Source: Anaerolineae bacterium
Lineage (GTDB): Bacteria; Chloroflexota; Anaerolineae; Aggregatilineales; Phototrophicaceae
Direction of reading: 5' to 3'
Assembly (NCBI GenBank): GCA_025454675.1
Contig: JALONZ010000067.1
Coordinates: forward strand, 1-8,073
Length of the DNA stretch: 8,073 bases
This document shows positions 1-7,842 of this stretch, piece by piece. Position numbers and translations under genes: made by a program. Under the pieces are notes generated by a model that did no database searches, was not told where the DNA came from, and worked only from the letters and a program-made list of their open reading frames with translations. The stretch's first letter is position 1, and each line of letters opens with the position of its first letter.

Positions 1-471
1 TAACGCATAGGCTTCTTCTGGGGCTAAATTTTGGTCTAATGTCTCGCGGGTAAGCGTAAAACCCTCTTCGCAAACCAAATCGGGTTGTGAGAATTTTGTG
101 CCACGTTGTTCCAGAATAATCACATCGCGCTCGCCGATAAAATATTGTAACCCTAAAATCAGTCGTGGGAATGCCGTAAAACCAGACCCGCCAGGTCCAC
201 CTTGCGCTAAAATAAGTGGGTCTGGGGCGGGATTACTACTGGTACTAGGGAGAATCGCAACACCGACCTTGATTGTGCCTGCATCAGGGTTGCCATGATA
301 TAACGGCACAGTCACCAAGCCACACCGAATTTGTACACCATCTACAATGCCGGGTGGTAAATCCATCTCTTCAACTGGGCAAGCGGTGGGTTCAAAGGCA
401 TCCGTTTGGGCGCTTACAGGGGCAATAACAAGGCAAAACAGGGCTAACAATAACATCTTTGCAAAACGCAT
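1..471 (-). CDS. Exported alpha/beta hydrolase, TAP / proline iminopeptidase-like (S33 type), N-terminal part, cut by the window edge
   Basis: The reading frame is open from an ATG at 471 down to base 1 without a stop, giving the first 157 residues. The start is supported by AAGGAG (477-482) with a 5-base spacer. Residues 1-21 form a signal peptide: basic start, hydrophobic core LLLALFCLVIA, and a likely cut after PVSA. The mature part carries GGPGGSG at 91-97, the oxyanion-hole glycine motif of the proline iminopeptidase / tripeptidyl aminopeptidase group, then the strand and turn DVIILEQRGT (116-125), where family members usually have DQRG. Cysteines at 31, 50 and 134 fit exported relatives. 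The catalytic Ser, Asp and His would lie beyond the left edge, so activity cannot be judged. The likely role (family knowledge) is release of N-terminal residues or peptides outside the membrane; an esterase-like substrate remains possible. It is divergent from the kinase gene. Confidence 0.88.
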   Translation of the reverse strand, partial: MRFAKMLLLALFCLVIAPVSAQTDAFEPTACPVEEMDLPPGIVDGVQIRCGLVTVPLYHGNPDAGTIKVGVAILPSTSSNPAPDPLILAQGGPGGSGFTAFPRLILGLQYFIGERDVIILEQRGTKFSQPDLVCEEGFTLTRETLDQNLAPEEAYAL

Positions 472-506
472 ATACACTCCTTATTGGGTTAAAAAACATC
501 TTCTCT

Positions 507-512
507 ATTATA
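507..512 (-). promoter_or_regulatory. Probable -10 element for the exported hydrolase gene
   Basis: On the minus strand this reads TATAAT, a perfect sigma-70-type -10 hexamer, 35 bases upstream of the ATG at 471. It predicts a leader of about 30 bases that contains the AAGGAG ribosome site. No good -35 hexamer sits 16-18 bases further upstream (the best is ACATCC), so the promoter may rely on an activator or on the AT-rich context. Confidence 0.5.
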
Positions 513-580
513 TTGTAATTTTTTCAAATGGATGTTTAAGAAAAAATTAAGATAGGTAACGACAAACCAAGTTTGCATAT

Positions 581-609
581 CTGACAAAAAATGAGTAATC
601 TTTTAGAAG
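581..609 (+). promoter_or_regulatory. Candidate promoter for the kinase-lipoprotein unit
   Basis: CTGACA (581-586, five of six matches to the -35 consensus) is followed after 17 bases by TAGAAG (604-609, four of six to the -10). An alternative -10 is GATAAT at 619-624, which lacks a good -35 partner. Either would leave a short leader before the GTG at 643. The evidence is motif similarity only. Confidence 0.3.
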
Positions 610-642
610 ACACCATTCGATAATAAACAGATTGAGGCAGTT

Positions 643-2700
643 GTGGCAGGGCTACTAATTGGTAAAAAATTGAAAAATGGGGATTATGAAATCCGTGAGT
701 TGATTGGCAAGGGGGGCATGGCGACCGTTTATTTGGGCTATCAGCAAAAGGTAGACCGCTCGGTTGCCATCAAAGTGCTATCATCACAAACAGGGATGGA
801 TGCAGAATTCAAAGAACGCTTTGAATTAGAAGCCAAGACGATTGCGCGTCTGCAACATCCACATATTTTGCCCCTTTATGATTATGGCGCAGAAGATGAC
901 CTTGTGTATTTGGTCATGTCATATTTATCGGGCGGGACATTCGAGAGTCGCATCGCTAAGGGCGAGGTCACACTGGATGAGATAGAACGGGTTTTGCGCG
1001 AGATTGGTGGCGCACTTGATTATGCTCATCGGCAAGGGGTTGTGCATCGGGATATTAAACCTGCCAACATCCTGCTGGATGGCGAAGGTCATGCCTTGCT
1101 CACCGATTTTGGCATCGCCAAACTGACAGAGGGCAATATTGGGCTAACAGGCACAAATGTGGTCGGCACACCGGCTTATATGTCACCTGAACAAGCACAA
1201 GGCTTAGAAGTGACCGGTGCATCCGATATTTATGCGCTGGGTGTGGTGGTATTTCAGGCACTCACGGGCAAATTACCCTTTAATGCGCCGTCTGTGTTAC
1301 AAGTCATGCTCCGTGTGGTACAAGACCCCGTACCCAATTTGGAAGATTATGTGACCGATGCCCCACCCATCTTAAATAGTGTCATGTCACGCGCATTGGC
1401 AAAAGAACCCGAAGCCCGTTATGAAACTGCACAAGAATTTGCCGATGCCTTTAGCGAAGCCATTCGTGCCACCAATAAAACCCCGTCCATACAGCGTCCT
1501 CTCAGGCAGATTGAAGGGAATAATAACACCGCACAACTCACCCGTTTGCCTGTCGCAACCAAATTAAAAACGAGTGGCGACCCAACACCAACCACACAGA
1601 CGGTCATCGTTCAACAAAGTACCAATCCCCTCATTTTATTGGGCGGGTTTGCTATTATTGCCATTGCATTGGTGGTTTTGGTGGTCATCCTCACCAACAA
1701 TAACAATTCACTCGATATTACCATTGACAATACCCCTAGCCCACAACAACCAACGCCCCAGCAAACGCAAATCATTCGCCCCAGCGTGCCAACATTCGGT
1801 AGGGTGAGTTATACCACCACCAATTCATTAGGTGATACCGCCAATATCCGCCTTGATAATTTGCAATTAGGCGGGGATGGTGTCTATGTGGCATGGTTAA
1901 TTAATACGGCTGTCGCCATGCCTGCGCTCCGTTTGGGTGAACTGACCTTAGACGCATTGGGCAATGGTACACTGCGTTATGTGGATGAAGCAAAAACATT
2001 ATTACCCGCCACCTATAATGCCTTCCTCATCACCCGCGAGACCAACGCAACATCCACCACCCCCAGCGAGGATGTGCGCTATCATGCCCAATTACCCCCC
2101 AGTTTGCTTCAATTGGTGACAGAATTACTCATTGCCTCACCCAATGGGGTGCGGGGTGGCAGTTTGCTGGCTGGTATCACCTTAGAAGCGATGATTGCCT
2201 CGCAACATGCAGGCTTGGCGGCGGGGTCTAGGACTGTACCCACCATGCACATTCATGCCGAACATACCATCAACATCCTCAGAGGCGAAACAGTGGACTA
2301 TGATAATAGCGGGCGTGGCGAAAATCCGGGGCGCGGCATCGGTGTTTATAATTTTGCCGACAAAATTGATGCGCTCATCAATACCGTATCTAATGACAAC
2401 TTGGTAACAACTTCATTTGAAATAAATGCGGAATTTATCCGTGTTTGCCTACAAAATACGCGCCAACGCGCCGATGAAGTGATTATACTTGAACAAGTCT
2501 TACTCGCATCAGATGATGTAGAAGCCGTTAAATCACAAGCCAGTCAATCTTCGCAAATTGCGGATGAAGTCATTAGTGGCGTTGACCTCAATCAAAATGG
2601 CGATATTGAAGCCTTTGAGGGGGAATGCGGGTTGGCTCAAATTCAAAATTATGCGTTATTGGTCGGGACATTAGATGTGCTTGAGGGAGGATTGAATTGA
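643..2700 (+). CDS. Transmembrane Ser/Thr protein kinase with an RskA-like and EF-hand-bearing extracytoplasmic region
   Basis: A 685-residue Hanks-type (PknB-like) kinase. The GTG start at 643 has GAGG (634-637) 5 bases upstream; the frame is closed by a stop at 604-606 and has no better start between. The cytoplasmic kinase domain (about 14-270) is complete: glycine loop GKGGMATVYLG (22-32), Lys44 in VAIKVL, HRDIKPAN (135-142, catalytic Asp137), DFG (155-157) and GTPAYMSPEQ (175-184). A low-complexity linker follows, then one membrane helix (about 329-350). The outer 335 residues carry no PASTA repeats. Residues about 385-468 resemble the anti-sigma-K (RskA) outer domain (YVAWLIN, LGELTLDALGNGTL). 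After this come HAEHTINILRGE (538-549), a DYDNSGRGENPG loop (552-563) and a textbook EF-hand loop, DLNQNGDIEAFE (648-659). It probably phosphorylates cytoplasmic Ser/Thr targets in response to an envelope signal. It overlaps the downstream lipoprotein gene. The kinase call is certain; the outer-domain assignment is tentative. Confidence 0.95.
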   Translation: MAGLLIGKKLKNGDYEIRELIGKGGMATVYLGYQQKVDRSVAIKVLSSQTGMDAEFKERFELEAKTIARLQHPHILPLYDYGAEDDLVYLVMSYLSGGTFESRIAKGEVTLDEIERVLREIGGALDYAHRQGVVHRDIKPANILLDGEGHALLTDFGIAKLTEGNIGLTGTNVVGTPAYMSPEQAQGLEVTGASDIYALGVVVFQALTGKLPFNAPSVLQVMLRVVQDPVPNLEDYVTDAPPILNSVMSRALAKEPEARYETAQEFADAFSEAIRATNKTPSIQRPLRQIEGNNNTAQLTRLPVATKLKTSGDPTPTTQTVIVQQSTNPLILLGGFAIIAIALVVLVVILTNNNNSLDITIDNTPSPQQPTPQQTQIIRPSVPTFGRVSYTTTNSLGDTANIRLDNLQLGGDGVYVAWLINTAVAMPALRLGELTLDALGNGTLRYVDEAKTLLPATYNAFLITRETNATSTTPSEDVRYHAQLPPSLLQLVTELLIASPNGVRGGSLLAGITLEAMIASQHAGLAAGSRTVPTMHIHAEHTINILRGETVDYDNSGRGENPGRGIGVYNFADKIDALINTVSNDNLVTTSFEINAEFIRVCLQNTRQRADEVIILEQVLLASDDVEAVKSQASQSSQIADEVISGVDLNQNGDIEAFEGECGLAQIQNYALLVGTLDVLEGGLN

Positions 2701-3914
2701 ATCGAATTCATCATCTCTGTTTGCTATTTGCGCTCATATTCGTCCTAGCGGGGTGCGATGCCCCCACACCGACACCTGCCAATACCCCTGTCACCACCAT
2801 CGCAGGACCTGGCGACACATTTACCACCGTCCAACCACCACCTCCCGCATGGCGCACACCCAAACGCGCCCTTACGCGCGACAATGTATTTGAAATGGAA
2901 TTATTGGGGCGCTTGGATGTGTTAGGCACTGCCAGCACACTCTTTACACACACCTTTTCGCCCGATGGGACACGCTTGGTTGGGCTAAATAATACCAATA
3001 TCGTTGGGTGGGATTTAATCACAGGCGAATTATTCATCAATAACACGCACCAACAAGCCACTTATCTGTTTTATTCGGTGGATAAAAGCCGTTTATACGC
3101 CGTCTTGACCGATGGACGAATCGCCATTTATTCCGCCGATACAGGGTTGCTAAATTCTGAATTGAATGGGCATGAACGCTATAACGGCACAGCAACTTAT
3201 GACGCATTCAATGGCTGGTTAGCATTGGGTGGGAGTGATGGGTCAATTCATGTGTGGGATATGGTAGGTGAATTGCTCTTATCCAGCATCAACGCCCACT
3301 CAGGTGGTGTCACCAACCTGATTTTTTCGCCCGATGGGACGCGCTTGGTCAGCAGTGGCGCAGATGGTAAAAATTATGTGTGGGATTGGGTGAACCGTGA
3401 ACTCATTTATAATGTAACCAATGCCGATGTTCCCACAGTTCGGCTGGCATATCATCCATTGGGCGAACAATTGGCAATTGCCACCCGCGAAAGTATTGCG
3501 ATATGGGATATGCAGAGGGGAGAATTTGTTCATACCCTGCCAACAGGCGCAGGCGGGTCGGATAGTATCTTATCCTACTCCCCCAACGGCAAATTTTTAA
3601 TCAATGGCGGTGGCATCCCCGATATGATGGTTTGGTCAGGAGAAGCCGATAATCATTTTGTGGCATATTTGCCCAATGTGGGTAATGAGCGCATCTCGGC
3701 ACAATTTTCGCCAAATAGCGAGATGTTGCTCACATCCAAATTAAACGGCGAAACCTCATTATGGGATTTGACACAAATTACCAATGAAACAGTCGTCCGC
3801 GCCAACATTAACCCCGCCAGCAGTCGGATTATCGCTGTAGATTGGTCGCCCGATAATTTCACCCTATTATTTGTGGATGCGGGCGGGTCGGTATATGTGT
3901 GGGGATTGCCTTAA
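2697..3914 (+). CDS. WD40-repeat beta-propeller lipoprotein
   Basis: A 405-residue protein. The TTG start at 2697 overlaps the kinase stop as TTGA and is preceded by AGGGAGGA (2684-2691) with a 5-base spacer. This strong ribosome site lies inside the kinase gene and implies translational coupling. Residues 1-20 form a lipoprotein signal peptide with lipobox LAGC, so Cys20 should be lipidated and the protein anchored on the outer face of the membrane. A Pro/Thr-rich tether (about 21-55) follows. From about 80 to the end run WD40-type repeats, whose closing strands contain W105, Y145, W187, W229, W270, W313, W356 and W402. Several repeats have the SPDGTRLV or SPNGK turn. Such propellers bind partner proteins or ligands and have no catalytic residues. 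The likely role (inference) is scaffold or sensor for the upstream kinase's outer region. The partner is not identifiable from sequence. Confidence 0.9.
   Translation: MNRIHHLCLLFALIFVLAGCDAPTPTPANTPVTTIAGPGDTFTTVQPPPPAWRTPKRALTRDNVFEMELLGRLDVLGTASTLFTHTFSPDGTRLVGLNNTNIVGWDLITGELFINNTHQQATYLFYSVDKSRLYAVLTDGRIAIYSADTGLLNSELNGHERYNGTATYDAFNGWLALGGSDGSIHVWDMVGELLLSSINAHSGGVTNLIFSPDGTRLVSSGADGKNYVWDWVNRELIYNVTNADVPTVRLAYHPLGEQLAIATRESIAIWDMQRGEFVHTLPTGAGGSDSILSYSPNGKFLINGGGIPDMMVWSGEADNHFVAYLPNVGNERISAQFSPNSEMLLTSKLNGETSLWDLTQITNETVVRANINPASSRIIAVDWSPDNFTLLFVDAGGSVYVWGLP
2955..2980 (+). repeat. 26-base internal repeat, copy 1, in the WD40 gene
   Basis: This matches 3324-3349 with a single mismatch (A at 2972 versus G at 3341). 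It encodes the FSPDGTRLV turn of the first propeller blade. Near-identity of the DNA, not only of the protein, suggests recent blade duplication or gene conversion. Confidence 0.75.
3324..3349 (+). repeat. 26-base internal repeat, copy 2, in the WD40 gene
   Basis: The second copy of the 2955-2980 repeat, differing at one base and in the same reading frame. It encodes FSPDGTRLV at residues 210-218 of the lipoprotein, in the blade that ends at W229. Confidence 0.75.
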
Positions 3915-3916
3915 AG

Positions 3917-5413
3917 CTATATCGTGCCATCCCATTCGGGCAGGGTGAAGCTAAATTCGCTCCCCTCGCCCAGCACACTCTTCACCCCCACATCCCCGCC
4001 CAACCGATTCACAATCCGTTGCACGATGGATAATCCCAAGCCATGCCCCTCAATTTTGACCTGATTCAAGCGTGTAAATGGGGTAAATACACGGCTTTGT
4101 TCCTCTGAGTTCAACCCGCGCCCATTATCGCGCACCCAAAACCGAATCATGCCATCTTTAGGCTCATCCGCGCCAATCGTGATTTTTGCAGGTCTGCCCC
4201 CATATTTCAGGGCATTGCTGATATAATTTGCCCAAATTTCTTCAACCCAAGGGGCATAACCAACCGCAATCGGAAAATCATCTGGGTAACTCATTTCGGC
4301 TTGGGTTTCATCTATCAATTGAGCCAAACGGCGTTTGCTATCATCCACAATAATTTTCATATCCAACGGGATAATATCCGGTTGTTTTTCTTTGCTCACC
4401 CCCGCCAATAATAACAGCGCATTGATAATATCCTTCAGTTTATAACCGCTTTCGGTGATGAGTCCCAGATATTCCAGAATCTTCTCCTCATCCATTTTGT
4501 GATAATAATTTTGCATCAGGCTGGCAAAACCCATCATACTCGCAATCGGGTTTTTGAGGTCGTGCGCCACTGTATACGCAAACGCATCCAATTCTTCGTT
4601 CCGCGCCCGCAATTCTTCAGCTTGCTGACGAAGCATCTCCTCATCCTGTTTGCGTTGGGTGATGTCTTGCGCCGCACCATAAATATGCGTCACCCGCCCT
4701 TGCTCATTGGTGACAGGATAGCCATGGTCAAGCAACCAACGAATTTTGCCCGATTTGGTGATAATCCGAAATTCTGTCACATCACGTTCACCCTGCATCA
4801 GCCGTTCATAACGTTTCATCGCGGCTGGTATGTCATCTGGATGAATCAGACGCTCCCAGCCACCATTATCTACCTCTTGGAAGGTATATTCAGTGATGTC
4901 ATGAAAGGCTTGTGTACTCCATTCTTTTTTGAGCGACCCATCTTCGTTCACAACATATGAATAGGCGTAATCGCTGATAGTATTAGAAATCATCCGATGC
5001 CGTTCTTCACTTTGGCGCAAGGCTTGTTGCATCTGATAAATTTGGCTCAATACAAGGATATGCCGAATCCGATACCCCGCCAACGCAGGGCGCAGTGGCT
5101 TAAGGAGATAATCAAAAAATCCCGTTGCAGTAATACGCGCAATAGATTCATCACTATCATCATCTAATACCACCACAATCGGAATTTTATCACCTTGATA
5201 TACCGTCTTAAGTCCGGATAATAACGAGTCGCCATTCAATTGGTCATCAAAAAATAAAATATCGGGTAATTTTTTATGGCACGCTTCAATGGCGCTCGAA
5301 ACCGTTTGATATTGTATAAAATCATACTCGGTCAATTCGGCTTGTAAATCAGCGACGAGATTAGATGTAGTCGAAATTACCATTATTTGAGATTTATTTG
5401 TTTGGGTCATCAT
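3917..5413 (-). CDS. Receiver-like / PAS / histidine kinase sensor protein
   Basis: A 498-residue protein with no signal peptide or membrane helix, so probably cytoplasmic. An N-terminal receiver-like domain (about 8-122) has the phosphoacceptor-type Asp56 in PDILFFDD and Lys105-Pro106 in YLLKP. However, the usual acidic pair is replaced by Ser14-Thr15 and the usual Thr/Ser after strand 4 is missing. A PAS fold with its C-terminal PAC part spans about 137-255 (HPDD at 191-194; the PAC ends in GAAQDITQRK). A short coiled coil (about 255-275) leads to the HisKA dimerisation domain with phospho-His284 in AHDLKNPI. The ATPase domain has N396 and N400 (N box), DNGRG (429-433), the F box FTPFTRL (443-449) and GHGLGLSI (456-463). 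It should autophosphorylate and pass phosphate to an unlinked response regulator; none is adjacent. The start at 5413 has only a weak ribosome site (TTGAAAAA), and Met2 is an alternative. Its 3' end lies 2 bases from the lipoprotein gene's. Confidence 0.93.
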   Translation of the reverse strand: MMTQTNKSQIMVISTTSNLVADLQAELTEYDFIQYQTVSSAIEACHKKLPDILFFDDQLNGDSLLSGLKTVYQGDKIPIVVVLDDDSDESIARITATGFFDYLLKPLRPALAGYRIRHILVLSQIYQMQQALRQSEERHRMISNTISDYAYSYVVNEDGSLKKEWSTQAFHDITEYTFQEVDNGGWERLIHPDDIPAAMKRYERLMQGERDVTEFRIITKSGKIRWLLDHGYPVTNEQGRVTHIYGAAQDITQRKQDEEMLRQQAEELRARNEELDAFAYTVAHDLKNPIASMMGFASLMQNYYHKMDEEKILEYLGLITESGYKLKDIINALLLLAGVSKEKQPDIIPLDMKIIVDDSKRRLAQLIDETQAEMSYPDDFPIAVGYAPWVEEIWANYISNALKYGGRPAKITIGADEPKDGMIRFWVRDNGRGLNSEEQSRVFTPFTRLNQVKIEGHGLGLSIVQRIVNRLGGDVGVKSVLGEGSEFSFTLPEWDGTI

Positions 5414-5454
5414 TTTTTCAATATCATTGAGAATATCATCACTATTTATGATTG

Positions 5455-5482
5455 ATTGTACTCAAAATTTAGGTTATTTGAA
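5455..5482 (-). promoter_or_regulatory. Candidate promoter for the histidine kinase gene
   Basis: On the minus strand TTCAAA (5477-5482, four of six) and TACAAT (5455-5460, five of six) are separated by 16 bases. The -10 lies about 40 bases before the ATG at 5413. This is motif evidence only. It is back to back with the helicase promoter candidate, and both lie in a 134-base AT-rich spacer. Confidence 0.4.
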
Positions 5483-5490
5483 TACAAAGT

Positions 5491-5519
5491 ATGAAAAATC
5501 ATGCGGATTAGGTTACAAT
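5491..5519 (+). promoter_or_regulatory. Candidate promoter for the helicase gene
   Basis: ATGAAA (5491-5496, four of six) and TACAAT (5514-5519, five of six) are spaced 17 bases apart. Transcription would begin near 5527, leaving a leader of about 20 bases that carries AAGGAAG (5534-5540) before the ATG at 5548. Confidence 0.45.
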
Positions 5520-5547
5520 TCAAGGCAATAGAAAAGGAAGTTTGCTC

Positions 5548-7827
5548 ATGGACTTACTCACAGGATTGAATGATAAACAAGCCCAAGCCGTCACCGCAGG
5601 CGATGGTGCGGTTTTGGTATTAGCGGGACCAGGCAGTGGCAAAACGCGCGTCCTCACCCATCGCATCGCCCATCTCATTTATAACCAGCATATCTCTCCA
5701 GAAACCATTATGGCGGTGACATTCACCAATAAAGCCGCAGGCGAGATGAAAGAGCGCCTAAATAAATTACTCGGCGGACGGGTTGGCGGGTTGCAAATTG
5801 GCACATTTCACTCCATATGCGCCCGTTTATTGCGTCGTGAAGGCAATCATACCCGCTATGGGCATGATTTTACCATCTATGACGGCGATGACCAACTCAC
5901 AGCACTCCGTCAAGCCGTGCGCGAAACGAGTGTGGATAGCAAAAAGTTCCCGCCAGAACGGATTCGATACGCCATCTCTACCGCCAAAAATAACCTCATC
6001 ACCCCCGCCGAATTTACCCCTCTGGATTATTTTGGCGAAATGGTCGGGCGGGTGTATCCACGTTATCAATCCATCTTGCAAGATAACAACGCGATGGACT
6101 TTGATGATTTGCTCATGCACATGGTGTTATTGCTCCGTAACAATGTGGATGTGCGCCAAAAATATGAACGGCGCGTGGCATACCTGCTCATTGATGAATT
6201 TCAAGATACGAATACCGCGCAATATGCCTTAGTTGGATTGTTGGGCAGTCCACAGAATAACATTTTTGTGGTGGGCGATGAAGACCAAGCCATTTACGGC
6301 TTTCGTGGGGCAGATTATCGCAATGTGGCACAATTCCGCAAAGATTACCCCGATGCCATGCAAATCATCCTCGACCAAAATTACCGCTCCACCCAACGGG
6401 TTTTGGATGTGGCGCGGTCGCTGATTGAAAAAAATAAGCACCGCACCCCCAAATATTTATTCACAGAGCGTAAAGGTGGGCGCAAAGTTATCATCCAAGA
6501 AGCATATAACGAGGCATTTGAAGCACAATTCGTTTTGGAGCAAATCGAGTCGCTCCGCAAAAAAGCAAATTTAGCGTGGTCAGATTTCGCCATCATGTAC
6601 CGCACCAATGCCCAATCGCGTGCCTTTGAAGAGGCGTGCATCCGTGAAGGTCTCCCCTATCGGTTGGTCGGCGGGGTGGGGTTCTATAAACGGCGCGAGG
6701 TGAAAGACCTAATCGCATACCTGCGGGTGATTCAAAGCACCACAGATAAAATTAGTTTGGAGCGCATCATCAACACGCCCAAACGCGGTATTGGGGATAA
6801 ATCATTTCAGGGATTTATGGATTGGGTGCAGTCGGAATGCGAAAATTCTGTCCAACGCGGCTTTGAACGCTTATTGGCGCATGAATATGGCACATTAGCA
6901 CCCAAAACAGCGCGTTTATTTGGGGAATTTGTGGCGCTCATCAGCAAATGGCGCAAATTGGCATCGCAAGGTAGCTTGGTCGCATTATTTGATGACATCA
7001 CCGCCAGTTTGCATTTTAACTTGTATCTACATGAAATCAGCGAAGATAATCGGCAAGAACAAGAACGCCAAGAAAATGTGCAAGAATTGCGCGGGTTATT
7101 GGTGACAGCTGATTCCGAAGGCTTATCCCTCGCCGACTTTTTAGCCGATTTAGCCCTTGTCGCTGATGCCGAAGGTGAATCCCGTGAGCGTGATGCCGTA
7201 ACCTTGCTCACACTCCACGCCGCCAAAGGGTTAGAATACACCGCCGTATTCCTAACAGGGGTGGAAGAGGGCTTATTGCCCCATTCACGCGCATTTGATG
7301 AGCCTGATGGCTTGGCAGAAGAACGCCGTTTGATGTATGTGGGCATCACCCGCGCCAAAGAATATCTCTATATCACCCATGCGTTTCGGCGGACGGTGTT
7401 CGGGTCGAATCAAACCACAGTGCCATCGCAATTTTTATTCGATTTATCGGGGGATGATGTTGAAGGCATGTCGCCCATGACGGAACATATCCTCACAGAA
7501 CGCAAAACACGCCAACAAACTGTGTGGGAAGTCTCACCCATGCCCACTCTCAATAAACCACCCAAACCGACAGAACCTGTCTCGCAACGGCAAATGGACA
7601 TCCGCGCAAAAATCACCCCATTCGGCGGTGGGTCTGCACCACAACCCAATAAACCGCCCGCAAAAACACAATTTCAATCGGGGGATAGGGTATCTCATGC
7701 CAAATTTGGGCGCGGGAGTGTGTTGATTAGCAAAAAAGAGGGGGAAGTGGAAGAAGTGACGGTAGCATTTGATGATAGGCGCTATGCGATTAAAACAGTA
7801 GAAGCAGAGTATTTAGAGGGGGTATAA
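5548..7827 (+). CDS. pcrA: ATP-dependent DNA helicase, PcrA/UvrD family (superfamily 1A)
   Basis: A 759-residue 3'-to-5' helicase for repair and replication-fork maintenance. The ATG at 5548 is preferred over an in-frame TTG at 5542 because AAGGAAG (5534-5540) is 7 bases from the ATG but only 1 from the TTG, and MDLLTGLN is the usual family start. All superfamily 1 motifs are present (residues from the ATG): Walker A AGPGSGKT (26-33), Ia TFTNKAAGEM (58-67), Ib GTFHSICARLL (85-95), Walker B LLIDEFQDTN (213-222), III VVGDEDQAIYGFRGA (241-255), IV LDQNYRS (275-281), V TLLTLHAAKGLEY (552-564) and VI RRLMYVGITRAKEY (594-607). After a Pro-rich linker, the last 50 residues (GDRVSHAKFGRGSV onward) form the Tudor-like tail typical of PcrA, which in characterised homologues contacts RNA polymerase. 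Length fits PcrA. UvrD is the main alternative name. No operon partner is visible. Confidence 0.96.
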   Translation: MDLLTGLNDKQAQAVTAGDGAVLVLAGPGSGKTRVLTHRIAHLIYNQHISPETIMAVTFTNKAAGEMKERLNKLLGGRVGGLQIGTFHSICARLLRREGNHTRYGHDFTIYDGDDQLTALRQAVRETSVDSKKFPPERIRYAISTAKNNLITPAEFTPLDYFGEMVGRVYPRYQSILQDNNAMDFDDLLMHMVLLLRNNVDVRQKYERRVAYLLIDEFQDTNTAQYALVGLLGSPQNNIFVVGDEDQAIYGFRGADYRNVAQFRKDYPDAMQIILDQNYRSTQRVLDVARSLIEKNKHRTPKYLFTERKGGRKVIIQEAYNEAFEAQFVLEQIESLRKKANLAWSDFAIMYRTNAQSRAFEEACIREGLPYRLVGGVGFYKRREVKDLIAYLRVIQSTTDKISLERIINTPKRGIGDKSFQGFMDWVQSECENSVQRGFERLLAHEYGTLAPKTARLFGEFVALISKWRKLASQGSLVALFDDITASLHFNLYLHEISEDNRQEQERQENVQELRGLLVTADSEGLSLADFLADLALVADAEGESRERDAVTLLTLHAAKGLEYTAVFLTGVEEGLLPHSRAFDEPDGLAEERRLMYVGITRAKEYLYITHAFRRTVFGSNQTTVPSQFLFDLSGDDVEGMSPMTEHILTERKTRQQTVWEVSPMPTLNKPPKPTEPVSQRQMDIRAKITPFGGGSAPQPNKPPAKTQFQSGDRVSHAKFGRGSVLISKKEGEVEEVTVAFDDRRYAIKTVEAEYLEGV

Positions 7828-7842
7828 ATCTATATAATGCTG

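Noticed and set aside
98..550. Two plus-strand open frames (98-298 and 347-550)
   Set aside because: They lie almost wholly opposite the exported hydrolase, whose minus-strand frame has a signal peptide, a ribosome site and family motifs. Their translations look like no protein family.
3895..3940. Bidirectional terminator between the convergent genes
   Set aside because: Only a 5-pair GGGAT/ATCCC match with a loop of more than 20 bases could be found, and no T-run on either side.
4499..4960. A 153-codon plus-strand frame inside the histidine kinase gene
   Set aside because: It is antisense to the PAS and HisKA coding region, has no ribosome site and no recognisable motif, and is explained as a shadow of the real gene.
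5542..5547. TTG at 5542 as the helicase start
   Set aside because: It is 1 base from the AAGGAAG ribosome site, too close for initiation. The ATG at 5548 has a normal 7-base spacer and gives the usual family N-terminus.
6807..7358. A 183-codon minus-strand frame inside the helicase gene
   Set aside because: It is antisense to well-conserved helicase motifs V and VI, and its Ser/Arg/Lys-rich translation is typical of a reversed coding strand.
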